Notes: generated by a model from the letters alone, not told the origin. A stretch of DNA of 64,000 nt from DATJGR01 sp963787045 (GCA_963787045.1 CAWBBR010000002.1:1-64000), one strand, 5' to 3'. Counted from the stretch's first letter, positions 1 to 9,655 are shown. Translations and numbers: made by a program.

Positions 1-26
1 GGTGATGTCGTTGGTACGTAACGGCA

Positions 27-1886
27 CTATCGCGACTTCCTGCAAACGGCCAGGTCGCACACGTCCCGATAGCAAGTGCGCGCATGTGTGATGGCAAAGC
101 CCGATCTTTGAAGCGTCGCAGCAAACTGGTCCGAAGTGTGTAGCCAGTAGCGGCCTTGCTGCTGTTCCCGACGAATCAGACGATTTTGTCCAATGGCTTT
201 TCGACCCCTGAAGAACGCCCGCGCGGTCGCCGCGAGTCCGACTCGCTTGACGCTTGACGCAATGATGTACCGAGACCAGTCCGCCACATTCATTGGTCTG
301 CCAAGATCAATCAGGAAGAGATATCCCGCGGGCTTCAACCAAGTATGGAATCTCTCCAATGCTCGTTCCACGGAGTCGAATGTGTAGAGCGCGTTCACAC
401 ATACGATCACATCGAAGGTTGATTCGTTGAAGCTGGCAGAATTTGCGTCGGATGTTGTGAATCCCACATTTGTTGCACCTCGCGCTCGATATTTGCGCGA
501 CGCGGCTCTATTCATCATGGGGTCGCTGTCGAGATGAATGACGCTCGATTGTGGAAATCGTGTGGCAATCTCCAAGACGTAGTTTCCCGTGCCTGCGCCG
601 ACATCGCAGACTTTTGCGTTGGGCGGCAGACTAAGGCCATCGATCCATGCCCTAAAGATGTCGAGGTTCTCGGCATACGCTGGATTGGCTGAACACATCA
701 CGTCATACGCTTCGGCGTATTCGTCCCATCGCACCTTGCTTCGAGCAGCCTTGGTCGAACTCTTCGCGGTAACCGGCCGCAGAAGCGCGCGACGCTTTAG
801 GCTGGTTTCTGTCGGTCCCCCGTATGCCACATGGATCCCGATTTCCCGACCTGTGTCGAGGGTCTGCGATTTACTTCCGATCGGCGGTGTGACCTCTTCG
901 CTGATGCCGATCAATCTACGTTGTAGGGCGACGGCTCTAAGCGCATAGCCTTGCAACTCCGCCGAGTCGAACTCGGATACCGTCGGCCCGCCAGCGACCA
1001 CGCGAACGGACCCGTTATGGTGCGTCACCGTGTATCTACAGACCAGTTCATCCGCTAGCCGGCCAATCAAGGTTAGGTCAGGTTGCGCGCACTCCGAGTT
1101 GCCGCTATCCACTGGCACGGAGGAGAACTCAACCAGGTCCACCCATGATTTCGGTAGAAGCCGCTCTCTCTTTAGCTCGCGTATGGAATTGGATGACATT
1201 GGACGCGCTAAACATGAAGCGATCACGTCTCGTGCGTGCTCACTGAGGGACGGAAATTCCGCGGAAACGCGAAGCTGCGGATCTTCACTCGAGCGGTCTA
1301 TATGTCTGAAGACGAGTGTCGTTGAGAAAGTCCCAAGTGCGGGCGCATCAAACCGACATGGAATCTCTAGTCCCAGAAGTGGAACGTTTTCCGATGCGGA
1401 ACCAACCAGCGAGATACCCCCGTTTGAAACGTCAACTGCGCGCAAGGGTACCGTGCGACCGTCGAGCGGATTCCGTGCAAAGCAGAACAGCGGATACAGA
1501 GGACTAAAGGTGAACCGTGAATTGGCACGGCGTTGTACGCCTAATGACCCGGTCTCCGCATTGGAACTCATGCGACAGCAGATCAGCTTGAATGATCCGT
1601 AGACTTCAGTCAGCCGCTCCACGGCAACTGTGCATTGAAACTCATGGAGACCGATTCGAGTACGTACCTCGACGGTCTCGCCAACTTTGGGGCTCAGTGA
1701 TTCGAGAGGCACGCTCAGGTGGAGCTCGGAGGCATTCGCGAGCCAAAGCGTTGCTATTGTTGAAGCTCGATCCCAATCCAAGTGAACGCTTCCAATCCGT
1801 GCGGACGCGCGCGCGAGTTCGTCATTGAACCGGGGCAAAGAACTCTTTCGTTCGCTTGTCGTGACAATTGTTCCTGGTGCGTTCAT
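27..1886 (-). CDS. PilZ domain-SAM methyltransferase fusion
   Basis: A 619-residue protein predicted to couple c-di-GMP sensing to methylation. Residues ~30-110 look like the beta-barrel that precedes PilZ in YcgR-like proteins. A PilZ domain follows, with the RxxxR motif (RRANSR, 119-124) and the DxSxxG motif (DVSNGG, 152-157), the two canonical c-di-GMP contacts. The C-terminal ~200 residues are a class I SAM-dependent methyltransferase: motif I DVGAGTG at 427-433, an acidic strand-2 end (HLDSD) and a post-motif FDVIVCVNALYTF. The substrate is unknown; the fold is of the small-molecule (type 11) kind. It overlaps the upstream acyltransferase gene by ATGA, so the two are probably translationally coupled. 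The DNA is markedly more AT-rich than beyond 4.9 kb. Confidence 0.82.
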   Translation of the reverse strand: MNAPGTIVTTSERKSSLPRFNDELARASARIGSVHLDWDRASTIATLWLANASELHLSVPLESLSPKVGETVEVRTRIGLHEFQCTVAVERLTEVYGSFKLICCRMSSNAETGSLGVQRRANSRFTFSPLYPLFCFARNPLDGRTVPLRAVDVSNGGISLVGSASENVPLLGLEIPCRFDAPALGTFSTTLVFRHIDRSSEDPQLRVSAEFPSLSEHARDVIASCLARPMSSNSIRELKRERLLPKSWVDLVEFSSVPVDSGNSECAQPDLTLIGRLADELVCRYTVTHHNGSVRVVAGGPTVSEFDSAELQGYALRAVALQRRLIGISEEVTPPIGSKSQTLDTGREIGIHVAYGGPTETSLKRRALLRPVTAKSSTKAARSKVRWDEYAEAYDVMCSANPAYAENLDIFRAWIDGLSLPPNAKVCDVGAGTGNYVLEIATRFPQSSVIHLDSDPMMNRAASRKYRARGATNVGFTTSDANSASFNESTFDVIVCVNALYTFDSVERALERFHTWLKPAGYLFLIDLGRPMNVADWSRYIIASSVKRVGLAATARAFFRGRKAIGQNRLIRREQQQGRYWLHTSDQFAATLQRSGFAITHARTCYRDVCDLAVCRKSR

Positions 1887-3356
1887 TTGAATATTGCTCG
1901 CAGAGTCAGCTTGAGTCTCATTGCAATGAATCCGATAGGCCCGAGCAAGGGTCCCAAAGATCTATACAACGCAATCCTCGCCTTGGACAGGGTGTCTTGA
2001 GCGACAGCATTCGGGGACATGTAAGGAAAGGCATCGCGCCAAACTTGGTTCCATGCGGCCGGTCCCACCGAACGTCCCGAGAGCGCATCGTACATGTTCG
2101 CAACCAACACAACATGCTTCAGATCGTTGAGATCAGGATGGTTATACGTAATCCCGACCCGGCTCAACCCAACGAAGCGATACATTGGCACTAGGTCTTC
2201 TGTTGAAGAAGTAACTACCCAAGATCGCCCAGCTTGAGTCGCCGTAATCACAACATATCTGATGAGCGCAAAGAAAAGCCCGGTGCGCCGAAAATCGGGA
2301 TGCGTACACGCCCGCGTAACCTCGACCGACTCGTCCCTGCGAGGGAAGTCACTACCCCACGCGATGAACTCTTCGTGCTCTGTAACATCTCCGATTTCGT
2401 GGAACGTCAGACGAGCGGTCGCAATCGTCTTTCCACGATATTTACACATCAGAATCCTGGCGCGGGAGTCGTGTATATCGGCGACATCGTTTACTTTTGC
2501 TGACTTGGCAATTTTGTTATCCGCCAAATACGCAAGGTGCCGCAGGTTTAGCACCTCGCGATAGTCTGTTTCTGTTCGGACAACGCCGTATTCAATCGCC
2601 TCGCTGATGCCAAAGGGCGCGAACCCGCTATCGCGAAACTCTCGCAACGAGTCAACATCGCCAAATTGAGCCATGTACTGGGCAATGACACTTGATTGCT
2701 GGCTCGTCAGTCCATCGATCTGTGCGCCAATGGCTAGATACTCCTTGTCGATCTGCGATATGAAGGAGACGTTCTGGACAGTCAAGCGTACTGTGATCTG
2801 AGATACCATCGGAAAGCTAACGATTACATCAAGGCGCATTCCTCTCACGATGAAGTTGTTGCGGAGGCTGGTTAGCAGGCGAAGACCGGACGGCGATACG
2901 TCCAAGACGCGAAAAAGGATGAAATCGTTGGACTTGGCGGGGTTCGAGGCAACACCAGTCGGGTGGAATTCGTCGGAACACAGCCACCTAACTTGCCGAC
3001 GCCGTTCCAGCTGCGGGAGGCGTCTATATTCTTGTTGGATGGTACGAACCGCAGCTTCCTGGGTTCCTGGAATATTCGACGTAACATCGACCACAACTCC
3101 GCGCTGAACGAGCGTTTGCGTGTCCGAAAGTGCAATCTTGGCTTCGACAGCGACGCCAAGCCATTCACGGTCGATCTCATCCGGCTTCGGAGAGATCACA
3201 CGGAATCCCAGTGGGTTTAACTTCAAGAGAAAGCATGATCGGACAGCATTCGCTGGTGAATCCAAACGAAGCAGTTCCACGGGCGTATTCTGCAACGCGC
3301 CGATCCTGATGTGCCGCTATTTCTCTCTGCAGCACTTCGAGCGAGGGAGTACTCAT
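1883..3356 (-). CDS. PilZ domain-GNAT acyltransferase (N-acyl amino acid synthase-like), one frameshift
   Basis: Fusion of a PilZ domain with a GNAT-fold acyltransferase resembling FeeM-type N-acyl amino acid synthases and exosortase-associated acyltransferases. Counting from position 3295, PilZ motifs are RRRQVR (98-103) and DVSPSG (132-137), both canonical for c-di-GMP binding. The acyltransferase half spans ~235-400 and has a GNAT-like cofactor loop (HPDFRRTGLF). The intact frame opens only at a TTG (3295). A better start is ATG 3356, which overlaps the cyclase stop as ATGA; reaching it needs one extra base removed near 3302, giving ...AAHQDRALQNTPVELL. It overlaps the downstream methyltransferase by ATGA. 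Acyl donor and acceptor cannot be told from sequence. Confidence 0.72.
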
Positions 3357-4781
3357 CTCAGTTGGCGTACGAAGAAGCCGTGCGGTTGGCTCGAATCGAC
3401 GTACTCTTGAGCGCGCTTGATGATCGCCTGATTCTCTACTGTCGTCGGCAATAGCCACAACGCGCGCATTTCTTCAAAGTCACGGATCCTGGCCCCAATG
3501 TCTTTGAGCTCGAGGCAAATCATCGTGCATCCCAGTTCCAAGTGACCCAATAGATGTGCAGTCGTTGGGCAAAGAACCAGGTCACTCTCCCGAACTACCT
3601 CTCTGAATCTTGGTAGCTTGGTTATCTCGTCTATTCGACTCAGTAAATTCACTGGCGAGCCCAGAGCAGTAATCTCGATGGATGAATCGTATCCACCGAG
3701 ATTTCCGACTATCGCATCGCCATTTGCGATCAGCACGTGTCTCCTAATTCTTGTTTCGAGGCGTTGGTTGTCGTTGAACTTCTTGTTCGCCTCAGCGATC
3801 TCGAAGCCTGATGAAATGCAGTGAATGAGGTTAACGTAGGGATTCGAGTCGTCATAGTAGGCAAAGATTAGGTCGCCTATCTTTCGAGGGATTCCATGGT
3901 ACCTCTCGATTACCGCGTTGCATCTTCTTATATTTGGGATGACACCTTCGCCCAGAAATGCACTAGAACTTTTTGTAGCCTGAGTGAAGCCGCGAATGTC
4001 CGAGAATAGACATGCGACAGGACGCTGCGAAGGAGTCAGGATTTCGTCGACCGCCTGAAGAACGGTGTGTCGGTTATCGGAGAGACGTTCGGTAAGCCGA
4101 GTCGAAATCTCACGAGGCAGGAAGGCGCGAATTCGATCAGTGAAGTCAACGTTCATTTCGATCATTCGGCGTTGCGAGTCGATGTTTTGCTCGCTCGCAA
4201 GGAAGAATCGGATGTCGCTCAAGTACTTTGACCGAGTTATTGAGATGAACATTAGCGTCGCAACTACTCCGCTCACGATGGTCGGTTTCGATATTCCCGA
4301 TTGAAGAAATGAAGGCCACTGGCTTGCGAGCGCGACGGAACCGAACATCAAGCTTTTGAGCATCGAGGTTCGAAGCAACATGGCGGATGCAACGACGAAG
4401 ACGAACGCGTACAAATACTGGTTCTGCTGATACCAGACGATCGTGCGTGCTTGTGTGTAGCAGAGTAGCCAAACCATCAATGCAGCAGGTACCCAATAGA
4501 AGCGGCTTCGATTGAACGAGGGGATGAGGTAGGCGAACGTCGTAGCGACGGATAGCGCGGCAATTGAGAAGCGAAAGCGAAACCAGAGCGCGTCTGGCTT
4601 CAGACCCCATGGGATGATCGAAAAGGTAGTAGTGTCCTATGTAGACAAGCGCCACTATCGGAAAGAACAGGCGCCACAGAAACACACTTTCACGCCTTTC
4701 CTGATCCATCCACGCCGTGTACCAAGGCGTGTTCTGAAGGAGTAGCGTAGGAAACAGTGAATATGCGATGCGCTCCAACAC
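3353..4781 (-). CDS. Membrane class III adenylate/guanylate cyclase, one frameshift
   Basis: Predicted membrane-bound nucleotide cyclase of ~475 residues. The N-terminal half has about six hydrophobic segments (start MLERIAYSLFPTLL at 4781). The C-terminal half is a class III catalytic domain with both metal-binding aspartates (FSDIRGF and KIGD) and the transition-state Asn/Arg pair (VNLLSRID), so it looks catalytically competent; ATP versus GTP preference is unclear. The frame breaks in a run of four C (plus strand, 4605-4608). With one base fewer the protein reads ...FDHPMGLKPDALWFR and joins the downstream frame, which has no other stop. Its stop overlaps the start of the PilZ-GNAT gene, so it heads the cassette. 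Confidence 0.75.
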
Positions 4782-4922
4782 AAGATGTACCTAGTGTTTG
4801 CGCAAGGACAAAATTGCGAATACATGCGACATCGTTTCAACGTCCTGTTGACTGCCGCTTGACGCGGGGCCGGGTACCATTCTCCCACCCGCCCCCCCTT
4901 TCAAGGTATGACACCCGTCACA

Positions 4923-5939
4923 CTATTCGTACCGTCCATCAGATGCGAAGGTGCTTGCGTAAACAGGGAGCGAAGCCACTCCTCCAGTATGGACGAAGAC
5001 GACGTTGCTGCAGGTGGTGAGGTCCTTTCGTCGGATCATCTCAAGCAAGCCGCCGAAAGCCTTGCCTGAATATACGGGATCCACCAGGATGCCTTCGGTT
5101 GAGGCTAGCGTGGCGATGGCGTCAATCGTTTGACGCGTGGGGATGCCGTAGTCCTCACCGAGAAAGTCGTGGACGATTCGCACCCGACCTGTGGCGTTGG
5201 CGTCGATCCTGACGTGATTCAGTACTTCGTCGAGTAGGCGTGCCATTCGACGCTCGATGCGGCTGTGGTTGGTGTCGTAGACGTTTACGCCGATCACGTC
5301 ACAATCGGAATGCGCCGCGAGCAGGCCAGCGATGAGACCGGTTTGCGTACCACCACTCGACGTCGCGTGCACGATCAGATCGGGTCGAAACCCGAGGTGT
5401 CCAGTCTGATCCACGATCTCGGTGGCGCAACGCAAGTAACCCAACGCGCCGATCGCGTTCGAACCGCCCGTCGGTACCATGTAGCAGTGCTTGCCTCGAC
5501 GCGTGAGGTCGTCGACGAGCTTCGAGGAACAACTTTCTGCATCGGCGCTCTCGACAACATGCACGTGCGCCCCCAACAAACGATCAAACAGAACATTGCC
5601 GCTCGTCTCGTATTCCGGATGCTGCCACGCGACTCGACGCGTAAGGATCAGATGGCATTCGAGTCCTAGCTTTGCGCATGCGGCCGCAGTCTGGCGCGCG
5701 TGATTCGATTGCACGGCACCGAACGTGATCACCGTGTCGGCGTGCTGCGCTTTCGCGTCGGCCATCAGAAATTCGAGCTTGCGCGTCTTGTTGCCGCCGG
5801 TAGCGAGGCCGGTGCAGTCGTCGCGCTTGATCCAGATGCGCGGCCCGCCGAGGGTTTCGGAAAGTCGATCGAGCGGTTCCAACGGCGTTGGCATGAAGCC
5901 GAGGTCGATGCGCGGAATGCCTGCGAGAACGTCGGTCAT
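4923..5939 (-). CDS. D-cysteine desulfhydrase / ACC deaminase family PLP enzyme
   Basis: A 338-residue fold-type II PLP enzyme. The PLP lysine lies in TGGNKTRKLEF and the substrate loop is VQSNHARQTAA, both typical of the D-cysteine desulfhydrase/1-aminocyclopropane-1-carboxylate deaminase family. In ACC deaminase a Tyr-Glu pair near the C-terminus is needed for ring opening; here the matching segment is DPVYSGKAFGG with Ser after Tyr, which favours D-cysteine desulfhydrase (D-cysteine to pyruvate, H2S and NH3 via 2-aminoacrylate). It lies 9 bases downstream of the DUF3445 gene and in one minus-strand run with RidA, which hydrolyses 2-aminoacrylate-type imines. The start ATG is at 5939. Confidence 0.8.
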   Translation of the reverse strand: MTDVLAGIPRIDLGFMPTPLEPLDRLSETLGGPRIWIKRDDCTGLATGGNKTRKLEFLMADAKAQHADTVITFGAVQSNHARQTAAACAKLGLECHLILTRRVAWQHPEYETSGNVLFDRLLGAHVHVVESADAESCSSKLVDDLTRRGKHCYMVPTGGSNAIGALGYLRCATEIVDQTGHLGFRPDLIVHATSSGGTQTGLIAGLLAAHSDCDVIGVNVYDTNHSRIERRMARLLDEVLNHVRIDANATGRVRIVHDFLGEDYGIPTRQTIDAIATLASTEGILVDPVYSGKAFGGLLEMIRRKDLTTCSNVVFVHTGGVASLPVYASTFASDGRYE

Positions 5940-5948
5940 GATGCGTCC

Positions 5949-6760
5949 TTAGATGACGGAGCGGAGATAGCTCGAGACTGCTGGTGCGAAGTAGCGATGA
6001 CCTTTTGCCGCGCGCTCTGCGGCATCCAGGTCGTCGATCGCCATCAACAGGTCACGCGCGGCTTCGGGGTAGCTCGCTATTTCAGCGAGGGGATGGCAGG
6101 TCACGCGTATCGTGAACATCACCGAATCGGAATCGAGGCGGCGCAATGTCTGCCGCTCGGAACGCACTACCAGTTGTCGAACATTGGCCGTTGTCACTTC
6201 GTCCCAGGCCTCGGATACCGGTTGATACAGCGCAGGGTTTGTGTGCATCAGCCAGTTGCGACGCTCGAAGATCGCCGCCTCGGGTAATCGCGTGAAGAAC
6301 TGTGCCATCTTCACGGAGAGCTTGTCGTTGAGCGTCGGCACCGGATCGTGAATACCGTCCGAGCGTGCGGCCGAATCTTTTCGGCGAGGCGCCAATACGA
6401 CGGCGAGCAGACGCAGGCCCCGGTCAGCCGATAGGTGTCGTTGAAGCGTTGCATCAAACAGAGGTCGTCCGGCACTTGCAGCGAAGCGACAACGATCGGC
6501 GCGACTTGGCTCGACGCGATGTGCGTGTTACCGAGTGCCAGGTTGACCGCATCCAGGATCTTCTGTTGAGCGGCGCGCGATTCGGGCAGCTCGGCGAACA
6601 CGCCGTTCGCGGCATCGCTGAGCAGGCGGCGTTTGCGCGCGACCTCGTCTTGGCCGATCCGATCGGGCAACCACGCGTTCGGTTCGATCGGACGCAGCCC
6701 CATGCGGTAGCCGGCCTTGCCGCCGCGCCAGGGTGGATCGCGCCAGAACGAATCCGTCAT
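5949..6760 (-). CDS. DUF3445 heme-dependent oxidative N-demethylase-like protein, frameshifted
   Basis: Member of the DUF3445 family, whose characterised relatives are heme-dependent oxidative N-demethylases. The N-terminal part (MTDSFWRDPPWRGG..., from ATG 6760) and the C-terminal part (GIHDPVPTLNDKL to the stop at 5949) lie in different frames. Removing two single bases around 6368-6385 gives ...AEKIGRTLDGIHDPVP, a smooth join, and the locus is exactly two bases over a whole number of codons. Its start overlaps the RidA stop as ATGA and it precedes the desulfhydrase-like gene. A role in oxidising an N-methylated amine is inferred from family and context. Confidence 0.72.
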
Positions 6761-7148
6761 TTGCGCTTGCGAGCGGTCACCCGAATTTCGACGTGCGCAC
6801 CGGGGGCCGCAAGTTCCGTGATGCCGATGGCGGTCCACGCGGGCCACGGTTCCTTCAGGAACTGATCGCGCACCTTCATGAACGTGCCCATCGTGCTCTG
6901 TAATCCGACGTGATACGTCGTGTATTCGAGTACGTCGCTGAAGTCGACACCGGCCGCCTTCAGCACGCTGCCTACTTTGGTCCATGCACTGGTGAACTCT
7001 TCCGTGAGATCCGCGGAACTTTGCCGTCCGCGCCTGTGCCGATCTGTCCGGAGCAGAGCAACAGCTCGCCGGATCTGACGGCTTGCGAGAAGTGGTAGTT
7101 GTCGTGCAGAAACTTCGATTCCTTCGGATTGATCGTTTTGATTGCCAT
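6757..7148 (-). CDS. RidA family (2-iminoacid deaminase-like) protein, one frameshift
   Basis: Small RidA/YjgF-type protein of ~130 residues. The N-terminal half reads MAIKTINPKES...SGQIGTGADGKVP, and the second half, in another frame, reads LKAAGVDFSDVLEYTTY...AHVEIRVTARKRK. Restoring one missing base near 7018 joins them as GKVPADLTEEFTSAW. The conserved substrate arginine is in the C-terminal VEIRV segment. RidA proteins hydrolyse reactive enamine/imine intermediates such as 2-aminoacrylate. The gene leads an ATGA-coupled minus-strand operon with the DUF3445 and desulfhydrase-like genes. Confidence 0.8.
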
Positions 7149-7248
7149 CGCGCCCTCCCGTTCGAACGTCGGAGAATCATAACCGTCCGGCGCTGCGCCA
7201 CGCAGCGCCTGTGCAATAATCGCGGCCCTTTGAGGCAATGCCGTACCG

Positions 7249-8091
7249 ATGAACTTCGGCTATCACGACAAAACGGCCGTCTCCGATCGCGATCGCGATC
7301 GCTATCTCGCGGCGGCCGTCGAATTCGCGCGCGCGGCCGGCGCCGTCATCCTTCCGCACTTTCGCAGCCCGATTGCCGTGGAGAACAAGAATTCCGACGG
7401 CACGTACGACCCGGTGACCATCGCCGACAAGGCCGCTGAGTCGATCATTCGCGCCGGCATCGAAAAACGCTTTCCCACGCACGGCATCTTCGGCGAGGAA
7501 CTCGGCCACCATTCCGGTGCGGGGCTGACGTGGGTGATCGATCCGATCGACGGCACGCGCGCATTCGTCACCGGCATGGTGCATTGGGGCGTGCTGATCG
7601 CGTTGTTCGACGGTGCAACGCCGGTGCTCGGCGTGATGTATCAGCCGTTCACCGATGAGATGTTCACCGGCAACAACGACGACCGCACACTATCGACGCG
7701 GCACGGTCGAACGCACGTTGAAGGTGCGAACTGCGGGTCGGTTGCGCAGGCGGTGCTCGCATCGACATCGCCGCAGGTGTTCGGCAGCACAGAAGAGCAG
7801 GCGGGATTCAGGGCGCTGCGGCGGCGCGCGCAACTCACCCGTTGGGGCGGCGACTGTTATCAATATTGCATGTTGGCGATGGGTTACGTGGACGTCGCTG
7901 CGGAAGCGAGTCTCAAACCGTACGACATACAGGCGTTGATGCCGATCATCCGGGGCGCCGGCGGCATCGTCACCACGTGGGACGGCGGCGACGCGTCGAT
8001 GGGCGGCCGCGTCATCGCGTCGGGAGATGCGCGCGTGCATCGCGAAGCGATGGAGCTGTTGAACGACGGTATGGCGGGCAAACTGGACTAG
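7249..8091 (+). CDS. hisN: Histidinol-phosphatase, inositol monophosphatase family (HisN-type)
   Basis: A 280-residue Mg-dependent phosphatase of the inositol monophosphatase superfamily. Metal-site motifs are GEELG, DPIDGTRAF and the C-terminal KPYDIQALMPIIRGAGG, the last being the form typical of HisN-type histidinol-phosphatases rather than SuhB. The predicted reaction is histidinol phosphate to histidinol, the penultimate step of histidine synthesis. It stands apart from other his genes in this window, so activity on another phosphomonoester is possible. The next gene starts 10 bases downstream, and the RidA operon diverges from it. Confidence 0.8.
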   Translation: MNFGYHDKTAVSDRDRDRYLAAAVEFARAAGAVILPHFRSPIAVENKNSDGTYDPVTIADKAAESIIRAGIEKRFPTHGIFGEELGHHSGAGLTWVIDPIDGTRAFVTGMVHWGVLIALFDGATPVLGVMYQPFTDEMFTGNNDDRTLSTRHGRTHVEGANCGSVAQAVLASTSPQVFGSTEEQAGFRALRRRAQLTRWGGDCYQYCMLAMGYVDVAAEASLKPYDIQALMPIIRGAGGIVTTWDGGDASMGGRVIASGDARVHREAMELLNDGMAGKLD

Positions 8092-8101
8092 GAGAAACGC
8101 T

Positions 8102-9163
8102 ATGGACTTCGGCATCGCGCTGGCGACGTCGACCGAATCGTGGAAAGCGGTGAAGCGGGCAGAAGAGCTCGGTTTCACGCACGCGTGGTTTTACGACACG
8201 CAACTGCTGAATCCCGACGTGTTCATCGGCATGACGCAAGCCGCGATGACGACGAATCGCATCCGGTTGGGAACCGGCGTGCTGATTCCATCGAACCGCA
8301 TCGAGCCGGTCACCGCGAATGCGCTCGCAACGCTGAACAAGATCGCTCCGGGGCGCATCGACTTCGGTGTGGGCACCGGCTTCACCGGTCGGCGCACGAT
8401 GGGGCTTGGCGCCATCACGCTCGCGCGGCTCGAGACGTACATCGAGCGTGTGCAGGCGCTGTTGCGCGGCGAAACGATCTACTGGGATTTCGAGGGCGAA
8501 TCGCGCGCAATCCGGTTTCTGAATCCGGATTTCGGCCTGATCAACATCGATAGCCCGATTCCGTTGCACGTCTCCGCGTTCGGCCCGAAAGCGCGCAAGT
8601 TGACGGCCAAGCTCGGCGCCGGCTGGGTCAACTTCGGCGCAGACGTGCAGCGCGCGGCGAAGGAACTCGACGACATGCGGGGTGCGTGGCACGCCGCCGG
8701 CCGCACGGATCCGTTGTACAGCACGCAGTTCGCGCTCGGGTGCGTGTTGAAGAGCGGCGAACCGGCCGACTCGGCGCGCGCGATCGCCCAAGCGGGGCCG
8801 TTGGTGGCGGTGCTGTTCCACAATCTGGTGGAAACCACGTCGGCGGGATCGATGGCCGGCGTGCTGCCGGACGCGGTGAATTCCGCGCTGGAGCAATATC
8901 GGAAGGTATACAACGGCTACGAGCCCGCCGACGCGCGCTATCTCATGAATCACCGCGGCCATCTGATGTTCATCAAGCCGGAGGAGCGGCCGCTGCTCAC
9001 CGCGCCGCTGATCGAATCGTTTTCGTTCACCGGAACGCAGGATGTCCTGCTCGACCGCCTGCGCACGCTGAAAGCGGCGGGCTATTCGCAGTTCACCATT
9101 CAACTGGTCGAGGGACAGGAAGCCGCGCTGGAAGACTGGTCGAATCTGTTCGAGCGCGTGTAG
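8102..9163 (+). CDS. LLM class flavin-dependent oxidoreductase
   Basis: A 353-residue luciferase-like monooxygenase-fold protein. The N-terminal MDFGIALATS strand, the early HAWFYDTQ segment, TNRIRLGTGV and the RIDFGVGTGFTGRRTMG segment are typical of the bacterial LLM family using FMN or F420. A ribosome binding site (GGAGAAACGC) precedes ATG 8102. It is followed directly, without a gap, by the msrC-like gene. The substrate cannot be read from the sequence. Confidence 0.85.
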   Translation: MDFGIALATSTESWKAVKRAEELGFTHAWFYDTQLLNPDVFIGMTQAAMTTNRIRLGTGVLIPSNRIEPVTANALATLNKIAPGRIDFGVGTGFTGRRTMGLGAITLARLETYIERVQALLRGETIYWDFEGESRAIRFLNPDFGLINIDSPIPLHVSAFGPKARKLTAKLGAGWVNFGADVQRAAKELDDMRGAWHAAGRTDPLYSTQFALGCVLKSGEPADSARAIAQAGPLVAVLFHNLVETTSAGSMAGVLPDAVNSALEQYRKVYNGYEPADARYLMNHRGHLMFIKPEERPLLTAPLIESFSFTGTQDVLLDRLRTLKAAGYSQFTIQLVEGQEAALEDWSNLFERV

Positions 9164-9655
9164 ATGGCGGCGGTTGTGGATCGGCCAACGTCGAAGCGCG
9201 ACCAGTACGCGGCGCTGAATCGAATGCTCGCCGCATTGCTCGACGGTGAGCGCGATTGGATTGCGAATCTCGCGAACGTTGCGGCGTTGCTGTTCAGCGA
9301 GCTCGAAGACGTCAACTGGGCGGGTTTCTACTTATTGAAGAACGACGAGCTCGTGCTCGGTCCGTTTCAAGGCAAGCCGGCGTGCGTGCGCATCGCGATC
9401 GGGAAAGGCGTTTGTGGAACGGCGGCGCAACGTCGCGAAAGCGTGGTCGTGCCGAACGTGCACGAGTTCGAAGGACACATTGCGTGCGACAGCGCGTCGA
9501 ACTCGGAGCTCGTCGTACCGCTGCTGCGCGGCGACGAGTTGCTGGGCGTGCTCGACATCGACAGTCCGCGCTTCGAACGCTTCGACGACGATGATCGGCG
9601 CGGAATAGAGGCCGTTGCTCGCACGCTGATCGCGGCGAGCGAACTCAGTCGTTAG
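9164..9655 (+). CDS. msrC: GAF-domain free methionine-(R)-sulfoxide reductase
   Basis: A 163-residue single GAF domain protein matching the fRMsr family, which reduces free methionine-(R)-sulfoxide with thioredoxin. The LEDVNWAGFYLL segment and three cysteines in family-typical places (KPACVRI, GKGVCGTAA, HIACDSASNSELVVPL) support catalytic competence. The start ATG follows immediately after the stop of the LLM gene, implying cotranscription. Its 3' end overlaps the convergent GNAT gene by 11 bases. Confidence 0.88.
   Translation: MAAVVDRPTSKRDQYAALNRMLAALLDGERDWIANLANVAALLFSELEDVNWAGFYLLKNDELVLGPFQGKPACVRIAIGKGVCGTAAQRRESVVVPNVHEFEGHIACDSASNSELVVPLLRGDELLGVLDIDSPRFERFDDDDRRGIEAVARTLIAASELSR

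Noticed and set aside
3353..4781. Programmed ribosomal frameshifting as the explanation for split genes.
   Set aside because: Breaks occur in some twenty unrelated genes, with no shared slippery site plus structure; a few are just homopolymers.
4923..5939. ACC deaminase.
   Set aside because: The Tyr-Glu pair needed for cyclopropane opening is Tyr-Ser here (VYSGKA), as in the desulfhydrase branch.
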